DNA from: Synergistaceae bacterium UBA6101
Lineage (GTDB): Bacteria > Synergistota > Synergistia > Synergistales > Synergistaceae
Assembly (NCBI GenBank): GCA_002428495.1
Contig: DIWR01000011.1
Span: 222,491 to 286,490, forward strand
Direction of reading: 5' to 3'
Length of the DNA stretch: 64,000 bases
Positions 1 to 7,576 of the stretch are shown here, piece by piece. The position numbers were made by a program, and so were the translations under genes. Positions within the stretch are counted from its first letter, which is position 1; every line of letters starts with the position of its first letter. The notes below the pieces were generated by a model. That model was not told where the DNA came from and did no database searches. It worked only from the letters and a program-made list of their open reading frames with translations.

Positions 1-55
1 ATCAATAATATTATTCAAAGCGTTACAGTTATACCTTTACGCGACATCGCTTACC

Positions 56-247
56 TCATTTATCCGTCCACATCTCGCACTGAGCTATAACTTTGTTCAA
101 GGCATCTTCCTGACCTTCGGGCGGGTATTTGTATATCTTCAGCAATCTTTTTACCAGGGAGCGCATCTTTGCCCGTGCCTGTTCTTTTTTCTGCCAGTCG
201 ATGGTCCTGTTTTTTGAAAGCATCTCGATGAGCTCTTTTGTATATTT
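56..247 (-). pseudogene. hsdR: 3' stub of type I restriction enzyme subunit HsdR
   Basis: The reverse strand encodes about 63 residues ending at a TGA (56-58). They match the well conserved C-terminal end of HsdR: a segment with DWQKKEQARAKMRSLVKR followed by LLKIYKYPPEGQEDALNKV. Upstream of this the frame runs into a TAA (248-250), where the base composition turns abruptly A+T-rich. The helicase and nuclease parts of the ~1000-residue protein are therefore absent and the fragment cannot function. The abrupt edge near 245 looks like the junction of an insertion or deletion that brought in the neighbouring DUF4062 gene. The identification rests on motif recall; no hsdM or hsdS is seen in the window. 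Confidence 0.75.
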
Positions 248-364
248 TTATTGATGTAATATGTTTTTTTATAATTATTAGGTATTTGGTAATTGGTAAT
301 TTACTTTATAATGTGGATATAAAACTTTTATCTCTGTTCTCATGCCGTATTGGTCATACTTGTA

Positions 365-1414
365 TTAAATCATTTTTTTTAATAGTGTTAATCCCGTTTG
401 AGAAAGAGACCATAAGTCTCCACCTTTATTTTCATTAGGACTAAGTTCTATAAGGTTATATTTGATACAAAGCAAAGATTTAATTTGGTTTTTGCTCTCA
501 GATAAAATATTTTCAGATACTACCTCCCAGTTTTTTTGTAGATTCATAGTTTTTTTAACCATATCAGATCCAGCACCGAAATATCTTCTTGCTATTTGAT
601 TAATACACAGAACTTGATTTTTAGGTACATTTGTGATCTCTGGAGCAACAGCCAAAAAAACATCGGATAACGGAAGCTCTATACAGTATTCACGCGTAAT
701 ATGACTGTAATCGCGATTCGGATACGGCAACCCATTTGAAATACTAAAATGTATATTTGCTTTGATTTTAATTTTTTCTTTATAAAAAACCTTTATATCA
801 AAGTCTTTAAGTGTAAGACTATTCAGTTTTTCAGTCGCAGTTAAAAGATCAACCTCTGTTTTATCTAATTTCCTGCGTAGTTCTAGAATTTCATTTTTTA
901 AATCGTCATTTGCTTCATCCCCACGAATCCATCCAACTGCAGGTATAGTTTTTATGAGCCTTGTCATACTCCTGCTTACGACACCTCCAAGATCACCTGG
1001 AGTTTTCCAGTATTTGCAAATTCGCTCTCTTTCAACAAAGGCTTTAAATTCTTTTAGTTTTTTCTTTCCTTCATCTGTCTGTTCTGTCTTTTCGCTAATG
1101 ATTTTACCTGGCTCACCGTGAATAAAAGCGAGTCTAGGTTTACCAATTTCAGTGGCATAACGAAATTCTCGTTCAGTCCAGCTTATATTATCAGGTGAAA
1201 TTGAACCATATTTACCACCTATTACAAGAATATAATAGTCACATTCATCAATAGATCGTTTAATGATATCCCATGTACTTTCATCAGCAGCAGGAAAAAG
1301 CTCCATTCCAGAAGGTATGCAGTCAAGCTCAAGTAAGGCCAGTATTACTTCAGCTCTTTCTTTCCTCAGGTCTTCATAAGTACTGCTTAAAAACACTTGA
1401 TATCGTTTATCCAT
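365..1414 (-). CDS. DUF4062 (TIR/SEFIR-like) domain protein
   Basis: 349 residues. The N-terminal ~170 residues fit DUF4062: it opens with YQVFLSSTYEDLRKERAEV, continues with a GMELFPAADES segment, and has DYYILVIGGKYGSI and SWTEREFRYA. This fold is related to TIR/SEFIR domains, which are found in bacterial defence and signalling proteins. A short predicted coiled coil follows (about 175-200), then a C-terminal region of ~150 residues that I do not recognise. The gene is A+T-rich compared with the housekeeping genes of the window and sits beside a truncated hsdR and an IS66 element, so a horizontally acquired defence gene is likely. Whether it acts as an NADase or only as a signalling module cannot be read from the sequence. 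The start is the first ATG of the frame, matching the usual start of the domain. Confidence 0.8.
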   Translation of the reverse strand: MDKRYQVFLSSTYEDLRKERAEVILALLELDCIPSGMELFPAADESTWDIIKRSIDECDYYILVIGGKYGSISPDNISWTEREFRYATEIGKPRLAFIHGEPGKIISEKTEQTDEGKKKLKEFKAFVERERICKYWKTPGDLGGVVSRSMTRLIKTIPAVGWIRGDEANDDLKNEILELRRKLDKTEVDLLTATEKLNSLTLKDFDIKVFYKEKIKIKANIHFSISNGLPYPNRDYSHITREYCIELPLSDVFLAVAPEITNVPKNQVLCINQIARRYFGAGSDMVKKTMNLQKNWEVVSENILSESKNQIKSLLCIKYNLIELSPNENKGGDLWSLSQTGLTLLKKMI

Positions 1415-1740
1415 AATACAGCCCCTTAGTATTTATTTGAAATATGAAAATCTATTATTTTAATTCTTCGTTTTTATGAATTTTTAAATTTCTGACACAA
1501 ATTTCTGCGTAGCGATGCTTTCTTACACCTTAATAATCCAAATATTGCCAAAATCCTTACCTAACTTCAAGGTAAAACACACTTCTAGACATAGCTTTCT
1601 TTACTAAAGCCTATAACCCTACACACTATTATCTTGTACTGCTGCAAATCGGACGCAAATACAGGTCCTGCGTGCAATTTTGGATGTTCTGAATAACCCG
1701 GTTACACAGCGACATCAAACATATTCTCTCTCCATTGTCA
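1415..1740. other. gene-free A+T-rich spacer
   Basis: No convincing reading frame, RNA or repeat is seen here. A 61-codon minus-strand frame (1629-1814) overlaps the next gene out of frame and has no plausible protein features. Confidence 0.5.
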
Positions 1741-2013
1741 TTATACGTTCGTCCAGTTTTTTTTGAGTTTAGACAGATCGGGAAAGGGTGAAGTGTTTCT
1801 TTCTTTATGTACAAAAAGCATGAGGCCGGGTTCTTCGGTGAGAGGAGTGAAGTTCAGATCAGAAAGCAGGCATTGGTAACCTTGGACATATTTATTCAAA
1901 CAAAGTCCAAAGGAATCAGCTTTTCTAACGTCAATTTTTGCATAGATGGCAACCGAGGATCTCTCGATCGCAAGTGTGATGTTGTGTTTTATACAAGCAT
2001 ATAAAGTATCCAT
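1741..2013 (-). CDS. small hypothetical protein
   Basis: 90 residues from an ATG at 2013. It is preceded by a strong Shine-Dalgarno (AAGGAGG, six bases from the start); a TTG one codon earlier is a poorer choice. The protein is soluble and shows no transmembrane segment, Cys pair or recognisable motif; a line with LLSDLNFTPLTEEPGLMLFV is its most structured part. I do not recognise the family. It lies alone between a DUF4062 gene and an IS66 element, with several hundred bases of non-coding DNA on both sides, as expected for an accessory or eroding region. The clear ribosome-binding site is the main reason to call it; a C-terminally truncated gene is possible. Confidence 0.45.
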   Translation of the reverse strand: MDTLYACIKHNITLAIERSSVAIYAKIDVRKADSFGLCLNKYVQGYQCLLSDLNFTPLTEEPGLMLFVHKERNTSPFPDLSKLKKNWTNV

Positions 2014-2415
2014 CAAATTCCTCCTTGTTTGACAGCCGAATCAAAGTAATAGAGTAAATGGTTATGTTTGTCCGTATGTGATATGAGCAAGTCAAAATCT
2101 GCCCTATTTCGGGAAAATGTGGGGTAGATAAATTTTTGTTTGAAGAGGCTTTTGTCTGGTCAACGGCCTATCTATTAAATTCCTGCATTCAGCAAGTAAT
2201 TGTCACAAATGGCACCTTGTTTTCGGAAGCGATATCGATATCCTGGATCAGTTATTAGCAGCGAAGTTCTTGTTTTTTCTTTGGATACAAAAGCAATTTA
2301 GTAGCACAATGAATCAATTCTACCAAATAACTTAATTATTGCAATCTTTTACAAATATTTGTAAGGGCATCTGTCTGTTTAGTACCACTTAGCGAAAGAA
2401 AAATGACAAACGACT
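2014..2415. other. gene-free region left of the IS66 element
   Basis: About 400 bases with no supported ORF. The only signal is the Shine-Dalgarno of the small gene to the left. It may be eroded sequence of the accessory zone. Confidence 0.4.
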
Positions 2416-2490
2416 GTAAGCGTCAAACCATCCGTACCTGTGCAAAATAATCTTCCTCGCCTAAAGTCTCCCCAGCAAGTTACCTGAAGG
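2416..2490 (+). repeat. IS66 left inverted repeat
   Basis: The outermost 19 bases are identical to the complement of the right end; imperfect similarity continues to about 2490, just before the tnpB start. Confidence 0.85.
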
Positions 2491-2502
2491 GGAGATTTTT
2501 TT

Positions 2503-2856
2503 ATGTTCGATCACCGTGGCAAGCAGATCTATCTCATATGCGGATCTACGGACATGCGCAAGGGAATAGACGGACTGTCGTCTATTGTGGACCTTCGTCT
2601 TGTCTGCAGCTCATTTGAGTCTGCCATGTTCATATTCTGCAACCGGAGCCGCAACAGGGTAAAGATCCTGGAGTGGGATCATGATGGTTTCTGGCTCTAT
2701 CAGAAGCGCCTTGAGAAGGGAACTTTCCCCTGGCCCAAAGAAGGTAAAGTAAAGAAGATAACACTGAGCGGAGATGAGTTTTCCTGTCTTCTTGCCGGAA
2801 CAAAACTTCGCCGCAGACTTTCAATGGATGAGGTGGTCCCGGGGCTGTCTGCGTAA
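2503..2856 (+). CDS. tnpB: IS66 accessory protein TnpB
   Basis: 117 residues. The pattern IYLICGSTDMRKGIDGL near the N terminus, followed by MFIFCNRSRNRVKILEWDHDGFWLYQKRLEKG, is the signature of IS66 TnpB (IS66 Orf2). The length is normal for the family. TnpB is required with TnpC for IS66 transposition, but its biochemical role is unclear. The gene starts 87 bases inside the left end and ends 70 bases before tnpC, so the pair is co-transcribed from within the element or from outside. The frame appears intact. Confidence 0.92.
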   Translation: MFDHRGKQIYLICGSTDMRKGIDGLSSIVDLRLVCSSFESAMFIFCNRSRNRVKILEWDHDGFWLYQKRLEKGTFPWPKEGKVKKITLSGDEFSCLLAGTKLRRRLSMDEVVPGLSA

Positions 2857-2925
2857 CACAATAGTCGGAATTGTAAGTCTATGGTATGACTGGATTTATG
2901 CTGTTTTTTACTGTATTATTTACCT

Positions 2926-4543
2926 ATGGAAAATGTCATATGTCAACTGGAAGAACTGAAGACAAAATACAATGAGCTTGAGCATAAAACCTCAGACCTT
3001 GAGGACAAGAACTCATATCTTGAGGAGAAAAACTCTGAGCTTGCGAAGCTTGTCGCGTATTATGAAGAGTGTTTCCGTCTGAGCAAGCATCGTCAGTTTG
3101 GCCAATCTAGCGAAAAGGCTGATTCTGATTCACGTCAGATACTTCTTGTCTTCGACGAGGCTGAAAATGAAGCTGAAGTAAAAATGCCTGAACCCTCTGT
3201 TGAAGAGATAACCTATACAAGACGCAGATGCACAGGCAGCAAAGAGGACAATTTTGAAACCCTCCCTGTAGAGAGTATAGTGCACTCCATACCTGAAGAG
3301 GAGCGCATATGCCCTGAATGCGGCGGTGCTATGCACATCATGGGACATGAGAAGAGGCGCGAGCTTGAAATAATTCCCGCGCAGGTCAAGATAGTGGAGC
3401 ATGAACGTGAAGTATACTCCTGCCGCCGCTGCGAACATGGGAACATAAAAGTTCCCGTCATAAAGGCACCTATGCCGGTAGCCCCGATAAAAGGCAGTGC
3501 TGCGTCTGCAGCATCCATCGCCCACATAATGGTACAGAAATACATGAACGCGCTCCCTCTCTACCGTCAGGAGATGTCCTTCCTTAATGAGGGTTTCTTC
3601 CTCAGCCGCCAGACAATGGCCAACTGGCTCATCCGCGCATCTTCGGACTGGCTTGAGCCTTTATATGAACAGATGAGGCAGAGGATACTTCAGGAAGAAA
3701 TACTCCATGCAGACGAGACGGTCGTACAGGTACTCAAAGAACCGGGCAGATCATCCCGCAGGGAATCATTCATGTGGCTCTACCGTACAGGAAGATATAC
3801 TAAAACACCTGCAGTACTTTATGAATACCGGGAGACCAGGTCGAGCGCCCATCCCAAAAGATTTCTTGAAGACTTCAAAGGATACCTACATACAGACGGC
3901 TATTCGGGCTACAAGACACTGCAGAAAGAAATTCGTCTCTGCGGCTGCTGGGCTCATGCGAGAAGAAAATTCCACGAAGCAGTGGAGGCTGCCCCTCCTG
4001 AAGAAAAGACAAACAGTGTCTCTCAGAAAGGACTTGATTTCTGCAGCAGACTATTTGAACTGGAACGGGAATATGAACATCTCACTCCTGAAGAACGTCA
4101 TAAAAAGCGAGCTGAACAAAGCAAGCCTGTCTCAGAGGCCTTCTTTACATGGGCTTCCTCTGTCTGTGCGCTGCCGAAATCTGCACTTGGCAAAGCCCTG
4201 CACTACGCATTGGAACAGAGGCCATACCTTGAGACCTTCTATCTTGACGGCAGACTTGAGCTCTCCAACAACAGAGCGGAACGCAGTAAAAAAACCCTTT
4301 GTCATAGGCAGAAAGAACTGGCTCTTCTGCTGTACTCCTAAAGGGGCAAAATCCAGTTCAATAATCTACTCCATAATTGAGACGGCAAAAGAAAACAGGC
4401 TCAGGCCCTTTGAATATCTCAAATACATATTTGAGGTCATGCCCAACATTTCCGAAGAAAACTATCACACGCTGCTGCCTTGGAGCAAAGATCTGCCTGA
4501 CAGCTTACGTCTGGAACAAAACAATATTAACTCTGCACAGTAA
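2926..4543 (+). pseudogene. tnpC: IS66 transposase TnpC, frameshifted near the C terminus
   Basis: The first frame (2926-4341) has an N-terminal leucine-zipper-like coiled coil, a zinc-binding block with CPECGG and CRRCEHG, and the DDE transposase core (HADETVVQVL, YLHTDGYSGY, then LSNNRAERS). Just after NNRAERS the sequence reaches a run of seven A's (about 4288-4294). The expected continuation (KPFVIGRKNWLF, then TPKGA and NPFEYLKYLF-type residues) is found in another frame ending at 4543. One extra A in the run explains the shift; removing it restores a protein of about 538 residues. Such A-runs can allow transcriptional slippage, so some full-length product is possible, but a simple inactivating indel is the conservative reading. 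Confidence 0.85.
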
Positions 4544-4638
4544 ACTTCCGAGGCTCAGTCCAACTGTTTGTCTTTAGTGCAAAAAAATAATATCCCGGAT
4601 CTCTGGACGTTATCCAGGTCCGGGATATTTGACGCTTA

Positions 4639-4714
4639 CCTTCATGCTAACTTGTTGGGGAGACTTTAAATGAAGAATATTATTCCGCACAGGTGCGGAT
4701 GGTTTGACGCTTAC
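4639..4714 (-). repeat. IS66 right inverted repeat
   Basis: Reverse complement of the left end. It is perfect over the outer 19 bases and imperfect inward to about 4639, including the GGGGAGACTTTAAA segment. Confidence 0.85.
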
Positions 4715-4761
4715 TGAACAACTAAAATCTTTTGATTTATTGCAACATCTTTAAAGGCAAT

Positions 4762-4790
4762 AAAAAAAAAGATCCCCTCACCAGGGGATC
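4762..4790 (-). terminator. Rho-independent terminator of the tRNA cluster
   Basis: On the minus strand GATCCCCT and AGGGGATC form an 8-bp stem with a four-base loop, followed directly by nine T's. It lies ten bases beyond the 3' end of tRNA-Gly. Confidence 0.9.
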
Positions 4791-4799
4791 TGAATTTTC

Positions 4800-4874
4800 T
4801 GGAGCGGAAGACGGGATTCGGACCCGCGACCCCAACCTTGGCAAGGTTGTGCTCTACCACTGAGCTACTTCCGC
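4800..4874 (-). tRNA. tRNA-Gly (GCC)
   Basis: The cloverleaf reads on the minus strand: acceptor GCGGAAG pairs with CTTCCGC, discriminator T, encoded CCA (4800-4802). The anticodon loop is TTGCCAA and the T-arm GGGTCCGAATCCC. It is last in a four-tRNA operon. Confidence 0.96.
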
Positions 4875-4894
4875 AATATAGTTTTATAAGTTAC

Positions 4895-4970
<76 letters not shown>

Positions 4971-4990
4971 ATCTCAGTGGCGTTAAAAAG

Positions 4991-5067
4991 TGGCGGAGCT
5001 GACGGGACTTGAACCCGCGACCTCCGGCGTGACAGGCCGGCGCTCTGACCAATTGAGCTACAGCTCC
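4991..5067 (-). tRNA. tRNA-Asp (GTC)
   Basis: Acceptor GGAGCTG pairs with CAGCTCC, discriminator G, encoded CCA. The anticodon loop is CTGTCAC and the T-arm has GGGTTCAAGTCCC. Second gene of the cluster. Confidence 0.96.
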
Positions 5068-5083
5068 ACTTTTTACAGTTGTA

Positions 5084-5158
5084 TGGTGGGCGGAATAGGT
5101 TTCGAACCTACGACCCCCTGCGTGTAAGGCAGGTGCTCTCCCGCTGAGCTATCCGCCC
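5084..5158 (-). tRNA. tRNA-Val (TAC)
   Basis: Acceptor GGGCGGA pairs with TCCGCCC, discriminator A, encoded CCA. The anticodon loop is CTTACAC and the T-arm has AGGTTCGAAACCT. First gene of the cluster. Confidence 0.96.
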
Positions 5159-5197
5159 GCTTCGCAAAGTCGTACCGCATCTGCAACAACGTTAGCT

Positions 5198-5225
5198 ATT
5201 ATACCGATTTCGCCAGACATGTCAA
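5198..5225 (-). promoter_or_regulatory. sigma-70 promoter of the tRNA cluster
   Basis: On the minus strand a perfect TTGACA (5220-5225) and a perfect TATAAT (5198-5203) are 16 bases apart, about 40 bases ahead of tRNA-Val. A near-consensus promoter fits a stable RNA operon. Confidence 0.85.
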
Positions 5226-5256
5226 CAGTTTTCGAAATCTATTTTTCTGACCTTCC

Positions 5257-6549
5257 TTACCTTCTGATGAAGAGAGCCTTTCCCCAGTCCGCTCCGACTC
5301 CGACCCAAATAACCGGAACACCGGCCTCTTCTTCGATAAATTTTATAAACTCCTGAGCCTGTACCGGAAGTGTTTTGAAATCATTGCATAAAGAGAGCTC
5401 TTCTCTCCATCCTTCGAAAGTCTTGTAGACAGGTCGAGCTTTCCAGGCATCTCTGTTTGTTATGTCGAGGATCTTTTTTTCTTCTCCATCGACATCGTAT
5501 GCAGTACAGATCTTTAGTTCATCCACACCTGTAAGTACATCGAGCTTTGTAAGTGCAAGTGAGTGTACTCCGTTTTCTTTCAACGCGTATCTGAGGGCAG
5601 GCAGATCAAACCATCCAACTCTCCTTGGCTCCATGGTCACCTCTGTAAATTCTTTTCCCCTGTTTCTGATAAAAGCAGTCACGGCGCTTGTTTCTTCCGT
5701 AACGAAGGGACCGTCGTCGTTTCTTGTCGAGTAAGCCTTGGCAACACCGATTATCCGCATGGGAGAATTCCACCTGAGTCCTGTCCCCGTTAGCGCCGCC
5801 GCGGATAACGAAGATATCGGCATCACATATGGGTAGAGACCTCGTTCAACGTCATTGAGAGCTCCGTCGCAGGCCTCGAAGAGGATCCCTTGATTTTTTG
5901 ATACAGCCTTCTCAACTATCTCTTCCGGGGCTCCTATGTACGGCATGAGCCTTTCTCCGAGACGGATGCATTTTGCATAGAGTTCGTCGGGATCCAGTGC
6001 CTTTTCCCCGTAAATTTTTGTAAAATATTCGTTCTTTACATTCAGGTTCTCTTTTATTTTGTCGAGGAGTATGTCCGGATAGAGAAGATCGGCTATCCTT
6101 ATCCCCATCCTCCTGTATTTGTCAGAACAGCTATGTCCAAATCCCTGTTCGACCATTGTCCTGTTCCTGTTATGACCGAGTATTCGACCGTCAAGTACAT
6201 CAAGTTTTTTATGATAGTCAAGTATAAGATGGCATGACTTGCTTATGGTAAGCCTGGCTTTGAGAACTCCTGCCTCCTTCAGCATCGCTATTTCGTCTGA
6301 TACCTTTTCAAGGTCCAGCGTCACGCCGCCGCAGATAAGGCAGTTTTTGCCGTCATGGTGGATCCCGCTGGGCAGGTGGCTTACCCTGTATTTTTCACCG
6401 CAGGCAAATATTGTCCGCCCGCCGTTTGAACACCCCTGAAAACGGACAACGACATCAGATCTGTTTGCAATGAAGTCCACTATTCTTCCCTTGCCTTCAT
6501 TGCCCCACTGAGTTCCAATGACCATGTTCGTCTCTGAGCCTGTCATCAT
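5257..6549 (-). CDS. PurA-like protein (adenylosuccinate synthetase homologue) with altered active site
   Basis: 430 residues, the usual PurA length, and similar to PurA from end to end: GTQWGNEGKG at 12-21, then LPSGI, GVAKAYSTR, PRRVGWFD and LALTKLDVLTG. PurA condenses IMP and aspartate with GTP to make adenylosuccinate. The key residues are changed here. The catalytic Asp of WGDEGKGK is Asn17, and the catalytic His of NNAGHT is Arg45 (SNGGRT). The IMP-contact loop IGTTGRGIGP is replaced by NRTMVEQGFG. The Gln of the GAQGT motif is Asp (EACDGAL). In the aspartate-binding loop TTGRPRR the first Arg is Glu (VTMEPRR). The frame is intact and overlaps the preceding gene (ATGA). I infer a pseudoenzyme or an enzyme with a new substrate; ordinary AMP synthesis is unlikely. 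It ends a string of cell-envelope genes. Confidence 0.8.
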   Translation of the reverse strand: MMTGSETNMVIGTQWGNEGKGRIVDFIANRSDVVVRFQGCSNGGRTIFACGEKYRVSHLPSGIHHDGKNCLICGGVTLDLEKVSDEIAMLKEAGVLKARLTISKSCHLILDYHKKLDVLDGRILGHNRNRTMVEQGFGHSCSDKYRRMGIRIADLLYPDILLDKIKENLNVKNEYFTKIYGEKALDPDELYAKCIRLGERLMPYIGAPEEIVEKAVSKNQGILFEACDGALNDVERGLYPYVMPISSLSAAALTGTGLRWNSPMRIIGVAKAYSTRNDDGPFVTEETSAVTAFIRNRGKEFTEVTMEPRRVGWFDLPALRYALKENGVHSLALTKLDVLTGVDELKICTAYDVDGEEKKILDITNRDAWKARPVYKTFEGWREELSLCNDFKTLPVQAQEFIKFIEEEAGVPVIWVGVGADWGKALFIRR

Positions 6550-7571
6550 TGTTCTTCTCCACCCTCATTTTCTTTCAGTATTTCAGGCATCTCCGGAAGC
6601 GTCACCAGCCGGACAGGAAGTTTCGCGTATTCCTTATTCAGTGTTTCAAGAAAGAGAAGAGTGGCCGGCCTGAAATGGCAGATAACTATCATATCCCCTC
6701 TCTGCAGTGTCGTTTTTACGACCTGGTCAAACCTGGCTTTTATTGAATCCTTGTCCGGTGTCCCGTCGAGGAATCCCCTGTTTCTCAAGGCCATTATACC
6801 CGCAGCTTTGGCTGCCTCATAAGCAACGCTTTTGCCGGAAGTCCTGCTGTCCAGAAACAAAAGTTTCCTTTCTTTGAGCACGTCAATTATCGGGACCATT
6901 ATGTCCCATTTTGAAGTCGCAAGGGAACCTCTGTGGTTGTTTATGCCTATCGGTGAAGGAAGCGAGTTCAGGGCCTTGACCGTGACATCCCTTATCCTGT
7001 TCCGGTCCATTCCCTCGCCCACCAGGTATTCTTTTGAGTCTTTGTCTATTTCCGCCTGCATCGGGAGATGCAGCAGGTAGGGTATTCCGGCCTCGTCAGC
7101 AACAGCTGCCGTCTGTCCGGCGTACTTTGTGTAGGGAAGTATCGCCCATGTCAGAGGCAGGTCAAATGATGCGATTTTTTTTGCCATATCAAGGGAATTT
7201 CCACCATCATCGACCACTATTGCCAGAACGGGCCTTTTGTCCAAGGTCTCTTCTGGCGAAGCTTCTTCCTCTGCTGTCACATCTTCGCTTTTGAGAGGAG
7301 GCACTTCTTTTTCATCCTGCGGCTTCGTACCTGATATTACTTTTTGATCGTCCTTATGCCCTCTAAAGAGAGATGCGGCTTTAGATCCTAACCTATCGGC
7401 CATGGCCGATATGCTCTCGACCCTGCTGACTACAGAGGGGGAAAACTTTTCAGGGTAAAGCCTGCAAAAAAGAAAGAGCAGTGCAAAAGACAGGACTGCC
7501 AGCAAAGCCAGTTTGAGAAGACCATTTATAAAGCTCTCTTTGCTCTTGTAGTGGCGTCCCATCCGATCCAC
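6546..7571 (-). CDS. divergent polysaccharide deacetylase family protein (DUF610)
   Basis: 341 residues. An N-terminal membrane anchor (about 16-36, rich in Leu/Ala/Phe) is followed by a charged, probably disordered linker (about 75-110). The catalytic-type domain of the divergent polysaccharide deacetylase family (DUF610, YibQ-like) begins at RPVLAIVVDDGG. Family marks are VVDDGG, WAILPYT, LLHLPMQ, GINNHRGS and FLDSRTSG. These proteins have the NodB-like barrel, face the cell envelope and are often encoded next to EnvC and CtpA, as here. The substrate is not established. The stop overlaps the start of the PurA-like gene, and six bases separate it from ctpA upstream, so it is part of the envelope operon. 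Confidence 0.88.
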   Translation of the reverse strand: MDRMGRHYKSKESFINGLLKLALLAVLSFALLFLFCRLYPEKFSPSVVSRVESISAMADRLGSKAASLFRGHKDDQKVISGTKPQDEKEVPPLKSEDVTAEEEASPEETLDKRPVLAIVVDDGGNSLDMAKKIASFDLPLTWAILPYTKYAGQTAAVADEAGIPYLLHLPMQAEIDKDSKEYLVGEGMDRNRIRDVTVKALNSLPSPIGINNHRGSLATSKWDIMVPIIDVLKERKLLFLDSRTSGKSVAYEAAKAAGIMALRNRGFLDGTPDKDSIKARFDQVVKTTLQRGDMIVICHFRPATLLFLETLNKEYAKLPVRLVTLPEMPEILKENEGGEEQ

Positions 7572-7576
7572 CTTTT

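Larger units (their letters stand above)
2416..4714 (+). mobile_element. IS66-family insertion sequence (tnpB + tnpC)
   Basis: Both ends carry the same 19 bases in inverted orientation: GTAAGCGTCAAACCATCCG starts at 2416, and its reverse complement ends at 4714. The similarity continues inward for about 70 bases with mismatches (for example AGTCTCCCC near 2466 and GGGGAGACT near 4656). Inside are tnpB and a frameshifted tnpC; there is no room for a tnpA ahead of tnpB. No 8-bp target duplication is visible: the flanks are AAACGACT on the left and TGAACAAC on the right. This suggests age, or recombination after insertion. Transposition by this copy probably depends on bypassing the frameshift or on another copy. 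Confidence 0.9.

Noticed and set aside
1629..1814. 61-codon minus-strand ORF
   Set aside because: Overlaps the better supported 90-residue gene out of frame and lacks a ribosome-binding site.
3130..3545. Two minus-strand ORFs of 110-131 codons
   Set aside because: They lie fully within tnpC on the opposite strand and have no start site or family features.
4284..4300. Programmed -1 frameshift in tnpC
   Set aside because: The needed change is +1 (or -2), since a -1 shift at the A7 run gives the wrong frame; only slippage or an indel fits.
2408..4722. 8-bp target duplication around the IS66 element
   Set aside because: The left flank AAACGACT and right flank TGAACAAC differ.
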